Assembly (NCBI GenBank): GCA_963678205.1
Contig: OY782760.1
Span: forward strand, 744,001 to 808,000
Origin: G963556115 sp963678205
GTDB taxonomy: Bacteria; Planctomycetota; SZUA-567
DNA length: 64,000 nt
Direction of reading: 5' to 3'
This document shows, piece after piece, positions 16,693-25,877 of this stretch. The notes beneath the pieces were generated by a model. The model saw nothing but the letters and a program-made list of their open reading frames with translations. It was not told the origin of the DNA and did not search any database. Both the position numbers and the translations under genes were made by a program. Position 1 is the stretch's first letter. Each line of letters starts with the position of its first letter.

Positions 16693-19600
16693 ATGCCTCG
16701 ATTTATTATATGGTTGATAATGCTTTGTATTCTTCTGCTTATTCTGGCTCACTGTGCTTATACAGCTGAAGCTGATGGGTGGAGTGAGCTTTTAGCAAAT
16801 AAGCCAGCAGATGCGGAAGTTATATTTAAGCACAAAGTTAATGAGTCGCAGTCTGATTTAGAAGACTTAGAAGGGCTGTTTCAAGCTGAGTCAATGCAGG
16901 GAAATATGAATGAAGCATACCAGACTATACAGAAAATGGTTGAGGTCTCACGTGGGCAGTCTATACAAGGATTATTTCTTTTGAGGCTTGGTGTAATAGC
17001 AGATCTTACGGGGAGAGTCAGTGATTTTTATAATTTTTCTGAGAAGTTATCAAAAGATCATATGACCGATAATTATACCGCTACAGTCTTGGCTCTTATT
17101 CTGAATAAATCATATTTACGTAAAAATGATTTTATAGAAGCTGCAAAAATTTTGGAAGAGTCCACAAGAATTTCCAAAGTCTCAAGAATTGTAGGACCCG
17201 TATACATTCCTTCAGAATATGGACTTGGTTATAAAACAGCTCTGGAGGACAATCTAACATCTGTTTCACATTATCATATTGATAATGTAAGGGCTGATAT
17301 TAGTGGTAAAATAAATCTTGCAGATATTCTCCCTAATGACGGAAACCCCGGGGTGGCATATGTTTATTTAACAATGAGTTCTGATAGTGATAAAGATGCT
17401 GCATTGGATTTTTTTTCTAAATCTGTGTGTAGAATTTGGGTCAATGGAAATCTTGCCTATTCTGGTGCTTTATATAAAGATGGATTTGTTGGAGTGCGAA
17501 ATAGCAGGATAATTAAATTGCGTAAGGGTAAAAATCTGATACTTGTCAAAGCTTTTAGAAGAGACACAATTCAGATTGGTTTTAGAGATATCGAGAGTGG
17601 TGGTCGATTGCAAGGGGTAGAGGTATTGCCATTTTCTGAGGAAGACTGGGGTAAGGAAAAATTAAATAGGTATAGTGGAAGGATTTTCTCAAAATTATAC
17701 TTGCCGCCATTTGTTGAAAATATTGAAAATAATGATAGTCTTGCTGCTGCTTTGTGGCGGAATTTCTATTATGTGTATACAAATAATTATGGTAGAGGGG
17801 TATCTCTCAACTTTGAGTTGCTAAAAAAATACCCTGAAAGTGCTTTGATTCATTATATAGCCGGTGAATATTATCAAGCATACTTTAATCTATTTGAAAG
17901 CAAGGCACGAGTAATTACTATGTGTGAAAAGTATATGCGTGAAGCAATAAAATTAAAACCAGATTATATTTTACCAAAGATATTATTGAGTAAGATTTAC
18001 TTAGTGAGTAAGCAGGAGTCGTCAGCTATTAAATTGTTGAAAGAGATCGCTGCTGAGAATGATGAGTTACCATGGGTATATAGAACATTGGCAGAGCAGT
18101 ATTCGCAAAAAGGCTGGATCGCGCTTGCTGATGATGTGATAAAAAAATATTATCAGCTTTATCCTGAAAATGCTGCAGATGTGATTAATTTTTATCTTGA
18201 TGTGAACGAATTTTTTAAGGCTAAAGAGATATTTGATAAAATAAATAACCAAATTCCATTATTTATTAAATATAATTTATTAATGAGATTTAATATGATA
18301 AATGAGGCTAAAGGTGTAGTAAATGAATGGTTTAAGCACTATCCTCATGAAAAAGATCGTTATTATAAAGCGATGCTAGAAATTGCACAAGCCAATACTG
18401 ACCATAAGGATATGGAAAAGTATTTACTTGAAAGTTTGAATAAAAATCCCAACAATAGCTCGATACTTGAGGCAATCGGTTCTAATATGATCAGTACTGG
18501 AGATTTAGAAGGTGGTGTGGAATGGCTGGAAAAAGCTCACGCTGCGAGTATAATTTATAAGCCGAGCATGCCTAAGCTTGTTAAAAGAATAGAAGCTGAT
18601 ACTACGGGAGAATTTGAACTTGCAAAATATGATATTTCATTGGATCAGATTGACACCAATAAGGTTGAGAAAAAAAATCATGAACGTGCAAGCTTTGCGA
18701 ACCTTTTAAACTTGAAAGTTGTGCGGGTTTTCCCAGATCTTAGTAGTGAGATGTATGAGCATCGTGCGGTTAAAATTTTTGGCAATGAAGGTATTTCACA
18801 ACTTGCAGAGCTGAATGTAGGGCAAGGTGAAATTATAGAATGCAGAACTATATCATCTGATGGAGTGGAGTATATTCCAGAATCTTCTGAAAATATGTCT
18901 CTTGATAAAGCTATCAGTATGTATAACGTTTCAATTGGTTCTATTATTGAATACAGTAAAAGACAGACGACAAATTCAGTACCATTTTTCCAGGATGGGA
19001 TCAATCTTGAAAGTTTTAATAATCCGGTTATCAGGTCAAAATATGTCTTGATAATTCCTGAAGAATTATTGAGTAGAATAGACATAAAAGGAATTGATCC
19101 TGAAGTAAAGATCAATGAGAAGGAAAAGGAAGTTGTATTGATATGGGAAGAAGGTTTAAGAAACGGAGTTGAGCCTGAAGAATTTATGCCTAAAGAACAG
19201 GATGTGCTTGAAAGCATCAATGTGAAAATTTATTCAGAAGAATTAAATAAGCCAAAATTAATATCATTGACAGCGCCTGATTTGACTACTCATGAATTAA
19301 ATAATAAAGCAAAAGAGCTTTGTCGAGGTAAGAAGAGTACTAAAGAAAAAGTTGCTGCAATTTATGAATGGATTGCAAATAATATTCAGAGTAATAGTGA
19401 CGCAAAAAGTGCGCGCGACGCTTTTCTTCTAAAGGCCGGAACAGCAGGATCTAAAGCTGAATTGATGAAAGTGATGCTTAAAGCTGTTGGAGTAGTGGCA
19501 TATCCTTTATGGAGTAATATCCCTTATTCTGTAGCTGGAAGATTATCTGAGAAGGATAGGGTTGGAAGTTTTGCAGAATTTACCTTGCCAGTAATTCTGA

Positions 19601-20538
19601 GAATAGAGAATGAGAATATAAAAAAACCAGATATCTGGGTACGCATAACAGATGACCTACGTGAGAACCGCCCTGCTAATATTGGGACATTAAATCAGGG
19701 AGCGCTTGCATTAGAGAAGTCTCCATTTGGTGTAAGATTATCAGCAGTCAGAGATAATGATTTAGAAGGGGTGAGAGTAATTCCGCCTGAGATAGATATA
19801 GCAGATGATGGTACAGCATATGTTAGCGGAGGAGTTGAATTTTATGGAAGTGCCGCAGCTTCACCAAGGACAGTATTTTATAATTCAACCCATGCTCGGC
19901 AATACTCTGCACAGGTTGCAGCGCAACTTTTCCCGGGTATTATAGATGTGTCATATTCTATTCCAACTGTAAGTGAACTTGAGCAAGGAACAAAAAAATG
20001 GGATGAGCCATTAATTATTATTTGTAAAGGTAAGGTTTTGAATTATTGTACAAGGAGAGGGTCAGAATTGTACCTTAGTCCATTTAAGAGTGGAGAGTTT
20101 GTAAGAAATTTGATAGTAAAAGAGCCTAGGACTCAACCAATTTTAATTCAGATGGATATTCAGAGCTCTCAGAGTAAAAAATATATAATACCAGATGGTT
20201 TTGCATACAAGAATGTGCCTATGGATAGGGTAATAACATCAAGTTTTGGGATGTTTATACTTGACTATAATGTAGAAGGGCGTGAATTGGTAGTAAGCGG
20301 ATCTATACTGATCCCTGCTCAGGAAATAGCTCCTGAAAATAGTGTGCTTTATAACCAATTTTTGTCAGAAGTTAAAGACGCAGTTGAGAGCGGTATTATA
20401 ATTAAAAAATTAGAGATGAAATTTGGTGAAGATATTCTTGATGAAGGTATAGTTGCGCCAGAAGAGTCAGGTAGATTTTATGTAAAGGAATTACCAGGTA
20501 CTTTAAAGGCAGTTGTAGAAAAGGAAGGGGTTGAATGA
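16693..20538 (+). CDS. Large secreted TPR / DUF3857 / transglutaminase-like protein (inactive core)
   Basis: 1281 aa. Signal peptide at 1-27; then a TPR-like segment; a beta-sandwich-like domain at about 185-310 (VNGNLAYSG, LRKGKNLILVKAFRR) like sugar-binding jelly rolls; TPRs at about 350-640; DUF3857 at about 680-860 (ADLTG-type edge replaced by AELNVGQGEIIECRTISSDG); and a transglutaminase-like core at about 870-1010. The catalytic GDCKD motif is replaced by GTAGSKAE (Ser920 at the Cys position), and the His strand is also lost, so peptide-bond chemistry is unlikely; a structural or binding role is inferred. ATG 16693 follows AGGTGG by 5 nt; a GTG at 16684 is less likely. It overlaps waaF by 4 bp, so they are translationally coupled, suggesting a cell-envelope role. 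It is paralogous to 33134-37051 and 56947-60843. Confidence 0.8.
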   Translation: MPRFIIWLIMLCILLLILAHCAYTAEADGWSELLANKPADAEVIFKHKVNESQSDLEDLEGLFQAESMQGNMNEAYQTIQKMVEVSRGQSIQGLFLLRLGVIADLTGRVSDFYNFSEKLSKDHMTDNYTATVLALILNKSYLRKNDFIEAAKILEESTRISKVSRIVGPVYIPSEYGLGYKTALEDNLTSVSHYHIDNVRADISGKINLADILPNDGNPGVAYVYLTMSSDSDKDAALDFFSKSVCRIWVNGNLAYSGALYKDGFVGVRNSRIIKLRKGKNLILVKAFRRDTIQIGFRDIESGGRLQGVEVLPFSEEDWGKEKLNRYSGRIFSKLYLPPFVENIENNDSLAAALWRNFYYVYTNNYGRGVSLNFELLKKYPESALIHYIAGEYYQAYFNLFESKARVITMCEKYMREAIKLKPDYILPKILLSKIYLVSKQESSAIKLLKEIAAENDELPWVYRTLAEQYSQKGWIALADDVIKKYYQLYPENAADVINFYLDVNEFFKAKEIFDKINNQIPLFIKYNLLMRFNMINEAKGVVNEWFKHYPHEKDRYYKAMLEIAQANTDHKDMEKYLLESLNKNPNNSSILEAIGSNMISTGDLEGGVEWLEKAHAASIIYKPSMPKLVKRIEADTTGEFELAKYDISLDQIDTNKVEKKNHERASFANLLNLKVVRVFPDLSSEMYEHRAVKIFGNEGISQLAELNVGQGEIIECRTISSDGVEYIPESSENMSLDKAISMYNVSIGSIIEYSKRQTTNSVPFFQDGINLESFNNPVIRSKYVLIIPEELLSRIDIKGIDPEVKINEKEKEVVLIWEEGLRNGVEPEEFMPKEQDVLESINVKIYSEELNKPKLISLTAPDLTTHELNNKAKELCRGKKSTKEKVAAIYEWIANNIQSNSDAKSARDAFLLKAGTAGSKAELMKVMLKAVGVVAYPLWSNIPYSVAGRLSEKDRVGSFAEFTLPVILRIENENIKKPDIWVRITDDLRENRPANIGTLNQGALALEKSPFGVRLSAVRDNDLEGVRVIPPEIDIADDGTAYVSGGVEFYGSAAASPRTVFYNSTHARQYSAQVAAQLFPGIIDVSYSIPTVSELEQGTKKWDEPLIIICKGKVLNYCTRRGSELYLSPFKSGEFVRNLIVKEPRTQPILIQMDIQSSQSKKYIIPDGFAYKNVPMDRVITSSFGMFILDYNVEGRELVVSGSILIPAQEIAPENSVLYNQFLSEVKDAVESGIIIKKLEMKFGEDILDEGIVAPEESGRFYVKELPGTLKAVVEKEGVE

Positions 20539-21557
20539 AGATTGTAGTACGTACGCCTAATTGGTTGGGGGACTGTATTATGGCGTTACCGGTCTTTAGA
20601 GAGTTAAGAGTAAAGTTTCCAGATGCAGAGATTGTTGCCGCATGTAGAAAGAATGTTGCGGATTGTTTTATAGCATCAAAAAATATTAATAGAGTAATTT
20701 TAGCACCGGGGAAAAAAGTAAAGATCACAGAATATTTTGAAAGTATAAAAAAACTTAGAGCAGAAAAATTTGATATAGGTATACTCACAACTAATAGCTT
20801 TGGTACAGCATTGTGGTTTGCGTTAGGCGGAGTAAAAAGAAGAATAGGTTTCGCTAAAGACGGAAGGAAATTTCTGTTAACAGATTCATTCATCCCTAAG
20901 GCAAGAATTCTTGCTGCTCATCAGGGTGAATATTATTTGCACGTATTGCAAGCTCTTGATATCGAAGCTGAAATAGGGTTTCCGGAACTTGAGGTACCTG
21001 AATCTGGTAAGTCTGAAGCGCAGGATGCTCTCGTTGAGCTTGGGCTACAAGATAAAAAATATGCTGTTATTGCTCCACTCAGTGCATATGGTGGAGTAAA
21101 GGATTGGGGTAATGATAAATATAGTGAGGTAGCTAATAGAGTTGTCGATGAACTGGATATAGATGTCCTGATAACAGGTACTAATTCTCAGGTAAAGGCT
21201 ATTCAGGGTATTAGCGAAGTATCTGATAGAGTTTACAATATGGCGGGTAAAGTTTCTCTTGCTGGATTTATGGCAATTCTTGAGAGGGCGACTCTTTATA
21301 TTGGTGGTGATTCTGGTGGAGCGCATACAGCAGCAGCTCTGGGAGTGCCCACAGTTACAATATTTGGAATTACTGAGCCATCACGAACAAAAGCTATTGG
21401 TAAATCGGTCGCTATCGTTGGTGAGGGAGGAATGTGTACTCCAAATTTAAAGAATTCACAAGTTAGAAGGAAAGCGAGAAAAGCTTTGGATGCTATCACT
21501 CCTGATAAGATTTTAGAGTGTTCAAAAGAACTTTTAGATCAGGGTATTGAGGCTTAA
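20535..21557 (+). CDS. waaF: Lipopolysaccharide heptosyltransferase II (GT9)
   Basis: 340 aa. Two-Rossmann-fold GT-B of family 9, which transfers ADP-heptose to the LPS inner core at the cytoplasmic face. Seen: VVRTPNWLGDCIMALPVFRELR (N-terminal signature), a central PLSAYGGVKDWG-x-x-KYSEVA (nucleotide-sugar loop), and the donor-site GGDSGGAHTAAALGVPTVTIFG followed by T-x-P-SRT. The end carries CTPNLKNSQ, as in the family's CXXXXXXXR/C cluster. Start ATGA overlaps the previous stop. With the acyltransferase at 3396 it shows that LPS is made. Confidence 0.92.
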   Translation: MKIVVRTPNWLGDCIMALPVFRELRVKFPDAEIVAACRKNVADCFIASKNINRVILAPGKKVKITEYFESIKKLRAEKFDIGILTTNSFGTALWFALGGVKRRIGFAKDGRKFLLTDSFIPKARILAAHQGEYYLHVLQALDIEAEIGFPELEVPESGKSEAQDALVELGLQDKKYAVIAPLSAYGGVKDWGNDKYSEVANRVVDELDIDVLITGTNSQVKAIQGISEVSDRVYNMAGKVSLAGFMAILERATLYIGGDSGGAHTAAALGVPTVTIFGITEPSRTKAIGKSVAIVGEGGMCTPNLKNSQVRRKARKALDAITPDKILECSKELLDQGIEA

Positions 21558-21559
21558 AT

Positions 21560-22444
21560 ATGAAGATACGTATTGCAACTAGAGGTTCAGAACTTGCATT
21601 AATGCAGAGTAAATGGGTATCGGAGCAGCTTAATAATTTTGGCGTTGCAACGGAATTAGTTATTATAAAGACTCAAGGGGATATATTACTTGATAAGCCT
21701 CTGCATGAAATTGGCGGTAAAGGTCTTTTTACTAAAGAGGTAGATAGAGCAGTTCTTGATGGCTTAGCCGATCTTTCTGTTCATAGTTTGAAAGATATGC
21801 CTGTTGAGGATGAAGAAGGTCTTATTTTGGGGGCAATTCCTGAGAGAGAAAGCTCTAATGATGTATTGGTGCTAAATAATAAAGAAAGTAAACGTATTGG
21901 CTGCGGCTCGCTTCGTAGAAGGGCTCAAGTAGCGCGACTTGATTTTGGATATGTGTTTGAAGATGTGAGAGGTAACATTCATACACGTCTTAAGAAAATG
22001 GTTGATAATAACTGGGCAGGATTGGTTGTCGCTGAGGCTGCACTCAAAAGGCTCAATCTTGACCAGCAGTACAATTATAAAATTCTTGACATTTTACCCT
22101 CGGCTGGACAGGGTGCTCTTGGGCTAAGGATAAGAGAAGCCGATAGCCAGACTAAAGAGATTGTAGAAAAGATAAATTCTGATAGAGCAATGCGATCAGC
22201 TTTTGCAGAATCAAGATTTTTAAAGAGGCTTGGTGGTGGATGTCACCTTCCAGCTGGAATAAGGTCGGTGATTTCAGGAGACGAGATAATTTTTACCGGA
22301 GGAGTGTTCTCTCTCAGTGGTTGTGATGGGGTAATTTGTGAAAAGAGAGGTGCGCTTGCTCATGCTGAAGAGCTTGCAGTTCTATTGGCTGAAGAAATTC
22401 TTTCTCAAGGGGCAGAGCAAATTCTTGACAAATTAGATCCATAA
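21560..22444 (+). CDS. hemC: Hydroxymethylbilane synthase (porphobilinogen deaminase)
   Basis: 294 aa, slightly shorter than E. coli HemC (about 313). Makes the linear tetrapyrrole of heme/cobamide biosynthesis. Motifs in order: RIATRGSELALMQSKWV, IIKTQGD, GGKGLFTKEVDRAVLDG, SVHSLKDMPVEDEEGL, GCGSLRRRAQVARL, VRGNIHTRLKKM, ILPSAGQGALGLRIR, and FAESRFLKRLGGGCHLPAG with the dipyrromethane-cofactor Cys. Only 2 bp separate it from waaF. Other heme genes are not in the window; it could also feed cobamide synthesis, relevant to the MetH-activation protein at 61026. Confidence 0.96.
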   Translation: MKIRIATRGSELALMQSKWVSEQLNNFGVATELVIIKTQGDILLDKPLHEIGGKGLFTKEVDRAVLDGLADLSVHSLKDMPVEDEEGLILGAIPERESSNDVLVLNNKESKRIGCGSLRRRAQVARLDFGYVFEDVRGNIHTRLKKMVDNNWAGLVVAEAALKRLNLDQQYNYKILDILPSAGQGALGLRIREADSQTKEIVEKINSDRAMRSAFAESRFLKRLGGGCHLPAGIRSVISGDEIIFTGGVFSLSGCDGVICEKRGALAHAEELAVLLAEEILSQGAEQILDKLDP

Positions 22445-22495
22445 GAGTACAGTATTATTATATATTTAGAACAAAATGGACCGTAAGGAATAAAT

Positions 22496-23155
22496 ATGAA
22501 AAAGTTTATTGCATTAACAATAATTCTTGCCTTTGTAGCTGCTGTTGCTTCTGGAGCATTGGCACTTACATATTCGAAAACAAAGCCGGCTATAGCAGCT
22601 GCTGAAAAGCAAGAAGAAGCTGCTGCCCTTAAAACCGTATTTTTTAATGGTTTTAAAAATATTGAGCAGGTAGAGAAAGATGGTGGGAAATATTATAAAG
22701 TATTTATAAAAGGTGATACTGATGAACCATCATATTATGCCGTAACCGGGGCAGGAATTGGTTATAATAAATCTTCACCGATTGAGCTTCTTGTTGGATT
22801 TGTTAATCCTCAAAAAGCAGGGGTAAAGCTTCCTGATGGTAGTGTTGTCGTAGAAAAAGGTTTTGTTTGTGCTGGCTGGAAAGTTATTAAAAGTCAGGAG
22901 ACCCCAGGTCTGGGCGAGAATGCAAAGAATACTAAACCGGCGTTTACTTGGCTTGGTAAAATAATGGGTAAACCTGATGACACAAGTCTTGATAGACGTA
23001 CTTCTTTTCAACAACAGTTTTCAAATAAATTACCTCAGGATATGGTAGCTAAGAAGACTATTGAGGTGATTACTGGTGCGACATATAGTACGGAAGGCAT
23101 TATAAGTGCTGTTAAGCATGCGCAGCAGAAACTTGAAAAGATGCTTGGAAAATAA
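22496..23155 (+). CDS. FMN-binding protein, RnfG/NqrC-like
   Basis: 219 aa. One N-terminal membrane helix (about 4-26; IALTIILAFVAAVASGALA), then a periplasmic FMN_bind domain. The covalent-FMN motif is seen near the C-terminus as VITGATYSTEGIISAVKHA, where the second Thr (TGAT) is the expected phosphoester-linked residue. Upstream QETPGLGENAK is the other family signature (ETPGLGxx). These subunits belong to ion-pumping Rnf/Nqr complexes, but no other rnf/nqr genes are visible here, so complex membership is unproven. Preceded by TAAGGAAT. Ends at a bidirectional terminator. Confidence 0.9.
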   Translation: MKKFIALTIILAFVAAVASGALALTYSKTKPAIAAAEKQEEAAALKTVFFNGFKNIEQVEKDGGKYYKVFIKGDTDEPSYYAVTGAGIGYNKSSPIELLVGFVNPQKAGVKLPDGSVVVEKGFVCAGWKVIKSQETPGLGENAKNTKPAFTWLGKIMGKPDDTSLDRRTSFQQQFSNKLPQDMVAKKTIEVITGATYSTEGIISAVKHAQQKLEKMLGK

Positions 23156-23179
23156 TAGCACTTGATATTTTAGTATTTT

Positions 23180-23213
23180 AAAAAGGTTTCTCATGTTTTT
23201 GAGAGGCCTTTTT
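23180..23213. terminator. Bidirectional terminator between convergent genes
   Basis: AAAAAGG-TTTCTCA (23180-23193) pairs with TTGAGAGG-CCTTTTT (23199-23213); A-run and T-run on the two sides serve both strands. Confidence 0.75.
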
Positions 23214-24960
23214 ATTTATGTTTTAATTTAAAGGTTAATTTAGAATTTTGAAGTGCTTTTTTTAGATAATTGTATGTTACTGAGCTTCTCAAAGCTTTTG
23301 AGAGTAATTTCTTATCATTTAAAGCTCTGATATATTTTGCGCCCCCTCCATCAAGGTAGATACTTTTCTTTTCAGTGTTATATCCCTTGGCTTCCACTAT
23401 AATATTCGCAGTGGCAGGAGTTTGTATTACTATTGGGTGTTTAAATATATTAATTTTATCGATATTGATACCAAAATTTTCAACAATAATTCTTGCTTCC
23501 ACAGGTTTACTTGTTTTTGCATCCAGCACTTGAATTTCTGTTTTTGCTAGCGCAGGGTTGGGAAGTGATGTATTAAAATCAACTAGATAAATAGGGTTTG
23601 TTAAGGCGTGGTACTTTGCATTTTGTGAGATATATTGTAGCTGTATCCATCCTGGTTTATCTAAAATTACTTTCCAGATAGTGTTGGCTGTTTTATCTTT
23701 AGTGCCAGTAATCTTTTTTTCGATTACTTTTCCGTTATATATAAGTTCTATAGATTTTATATTATCATCAGTATTTGATGAACTGAAAGCTTCAGCGTAG
23801 ATGTTTCTAAAATTTTCTGAGGTGAACCCTAAATCACCGATTTTCAGGGAATGACCATTTATCCAGTCTGTATTATCTTGTCCTGCTTTATGTGTATCTC
23901 CTTTTACTCCTACACTCTCAACAAAAAATCGGATAAAGGGACCGTTTGATAAGATACTTTGACCATTCTTCAATGTTTTATGAAGAAATTTCTGGTTGTA
24001 TTCTTTACGAGGTATTTTAGCATAACCTTTAGTTGCTGGATGGGTAGTCGTATGGTAAAAATTATTTCCACCAATATATATAGCTGGAATGCGGTAACCA
24101 AGATTTAGTAGTGTATGCCATATCTTAAGTGACGAAGAAAAGTTATCCAGTAAAATAAAGTCATATAAAGGACCTGAAATAGTGTCAAAAATAAATTCTT
24201 CAGAATATCTAGAAGTAATTTTCTCTTTAGTTTTAAAGAATAATTTAGGGCTTAGTGCGGTTAAATTGTTTAGATCTTTGATTTTAGCAAGTAGCGGGTA
24301 GAAAGCTCCAGTCAAGATAACAGGATTATAAGCGGATGCCTCAGATTTTATTGAGCTAAATGAAATCATCTCACCAAACTCTTTATGCAGATATGTCGCT
24401 GCTGGCGCCAATAAAGCATCAGTTTTACTATGATATTTAATGAAATCATTCTGATCATGTAAAATATTATTAATTGGTGTGTAGATTGCCCGTAACTCCA
24501 ATGCTTTTGCAAAGTTTGATAATGAGGATTTAGATATTGGAACTGGTGGATTAAAATAGGTGTCTAGCATCATCCAGCCCGTTGGTTCAATATAAGCAAA
24601 TGGTTTAATAATAATAGTTTGTGTGATTGAGCTTTTGTTGGGAATAGTAATTTTGAAATTTTTGGTGATTCTTCTCAGGCCAGCGTTAATAGTTGCAGTA
24701 TATTCTCCTTTAGGCAGGTAAAGTTCTTTTTTCCCTGAAATAAGATACTCTTTATTTTCTCTAGTTTCTAGATTACTAATTTTAAGAATTCCATATCCAG
24801 GCTTTGAATTTGAATCAAGTACTTCTAATTTATATTGGAATGTTTTTTCCTCATCTTCAATAGGAATGCTGAGAGTCTCTATTTCTTCAGAAAAAGATGA
24901 AGGAGTCGCAAAAAACAGGCCTAATATGAGAATTAGCAATTTATAAGTTGTATTATGCAT
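23212..24960 (-). CDS. Secreted CehA/McbA-like protein lacking the metal-binding residues
   Basis: 582 aa. Signal peptide at about 1-24 (LLILILGLFFATPSSFS). An N-terminal beta-sandwich at about 30-130 ends in a PEGA-like element (YLPKGEYTATINAG). Residues about 145-460 follow the CehA/McbA metallohydrolase layout: a position where GDLHVH is expected reads GWMMLDTYFNPP; later come GGNNFYH, KTLKNGQSILSNGPFI, IELIYNGKVIEK and the GWIQLQY...HALTNPIYLV end typical of the family. The PHP-type His residues are missing, so enzymatic activity is doubtful. A C-terminal carboxypeptidase-regulatory-like domain covers about 480-560. It starts at ATG 24960 with a weak ribosome site. Function unknown. Confidence 0.6.
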   Translation of the reverse strand: MHNTTYKLLILILGLFFATPSSFSEEIETLSIPIEDEEKTFQYKLEVLDSNSKPGYGILKISNLETRENKEYLISGKKELYLPKGEYTATINAGLRRITKNFKITIPNKSSITQTIIIKPFAYIEPTGWMMLDTYFNPPVPISKSSLSNFAKALELRAIYTPINNILHDQNDFIKYHSKTDALLAPAATYLHKEFGEMISFSSIKSEASAYNPVILTGAFYPLLAKIKDLNNLTALSPKLFFKTKEKITSRYSEEFIFDTISGPLYDFILLDNFSSSLKIWHTLLNLGYRIPAIYIGGNNFYHTTTHPATKGYAKIPRKEYNQKFLHKTLKNGQSILSNGPFIRFFVESVGVKGDTHKAGQDNTDWINGHSLKIGDLGFTSENFRNIYAEAFSSSNTDDNIKSIELIYNGKVIEKKITGTKDKTANTIWKVILDKPGWIQLQYISQNAKYHALTNPIYLVDFNTSLPNPALAKTEIQVLDAKTSKPVEARIIVENFGINIDKINIFKHPIVIQTPATANIIVEAKGYNTEKKSIYLDGGGAKYIRALNDKKLLSKALRSSVTYNYLKKALQNSKLTFKLKHK

Positions 24961-25112
24961 AATTTACTTTGTAGGATAATATATAAATTGAAAATCAAAA
25001 GTGAATGAAATATGAGTAAGGTTAATTTTATTATTAATAAAGTATACAGTAAATACTTTATTATTCAAGTAATTGTAAGAATTTGCAATAGATTGTACTG
25101 GTTATAAATATC

Positions 25113-25140
25113 TTGAAAAAAGTGTAATAATAATTATACT
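25113..25140 (+). promoter_or_regulatory. Sigma-70-type promoter upstream of the STN-like gene
   Basis: TTGAAA (25113-25118), 16-nt spacer, TATACT (25135-25140), 55 bp before the start codon at 25195. Confidence 0.5.
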
Positions 25141-25194
25141 CAGTAATAGATAATTAATATTATTTGATACTTAAATTTATAAAGGAGAAACGTT

Positions 25195-25821
25195 ATGCGT
25201 TTGTTCAAAATAGGTTTACTAGCTATTTGCATGATTGTTTGTGGTAAAGTATGCTTTGCTGTAGAAAACAATACAAAACCGTTGGTAAAAGTAGAACTTT
25301 TGAGTCAAAAGGTGGTAATCAATACAGAGCAAATGACTTTAACAAAACTCCTGAATGTAATCAGGAATAACACAGAAGGTAATATAATTCTTGCTCCTGA
25401 GTATTCTGGATCGCAAGATCTAAAAAGAATTATTGCTTTGCGTAAAGGAGTGATAACACTTAGAGAATTATTGGATATACTGTGTATTCAGCTTGAAGCA
25501 AAATGGATAGCAACAGGGGATAAAATTGGTGATATTGTGATCAATCCTCTTAGGAATACTATTGTCGCGGAATCTGAAAATGAAATAAAAAAAGCAGATC
25601 TGTATACAGTAGAGTATGCAGGAAAACCTTTGAGAAAAGTGTTAAAAGATCTTCATGTAAAAAGTGCTGCAAAAATTATAATGTATGGCAATGTCGGTAA
25701 TACGAAAATTGAAATAATGATGAGTGATGCTACAATTGAGAAAATATTGTCACATATAGCAGATATTTATAATTTAAGATTGAGTTATACTGAAGACGGA
25801 ATATATAAAATTGGAAAGTAA
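25195..25821 (+). CDS. Secreted protein with secretin/TonB short N-terminal (STN)-like repeats
   Basis: 208 aa. Signal peptide at 1-22 (IGLLAICMIVCGKVCFA). Two similar alpha/beta halves: about 45-100 (MTLTKLLNVIRNNTEGNIILAP...ITLRELLDILCIQLEAKW) and about 130-205 (YAGKPLRKVLKDLHVKSAAKII...ATIEKILSHIADIYNLRLSY). This pattern matches STN/Secretin_N-type domains that sit in secretins, FecA-type receptors and anti-sigma partners, but there is no barrel or pilotin region. Preceded by AAAGGAG. The stop is 56 bp before the hybrid kinase start, so it may be cotranscribed with it and could act as a periplasmic sensor. That is inference. Confidence 0.55.
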   Translation: MRLFKIGLLAICMIVCGKVCFAVENNTKPLVKVELLSQKVVINTEQMTLTKLLNVIRNNTEGNIILAPEYSGSQDLKRIIALRKGVITLRELLDILCIQLEAKWIATGDKIGDIVINPLRNTIVAESENEIKKADLYTVEYAGKPLRKVLKDLHVKSAAKIIMYGNVGNTKIEIMMSDATIEKILSHIADIYNLRLSYTEDGIYKIGK

Positions 25822-25877
25822 TAAAAAAATATGTTAGTGACTCTTGCGATATTTTCTCAACCATATAGGTATGTAAA

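Noticed and set aside
18678..19220. 180-codon frame on the minus strand
   Set aside because: Antisense to the DUF3857 part of the giant secreted protein, whose frame is continuous and signature-bearing.
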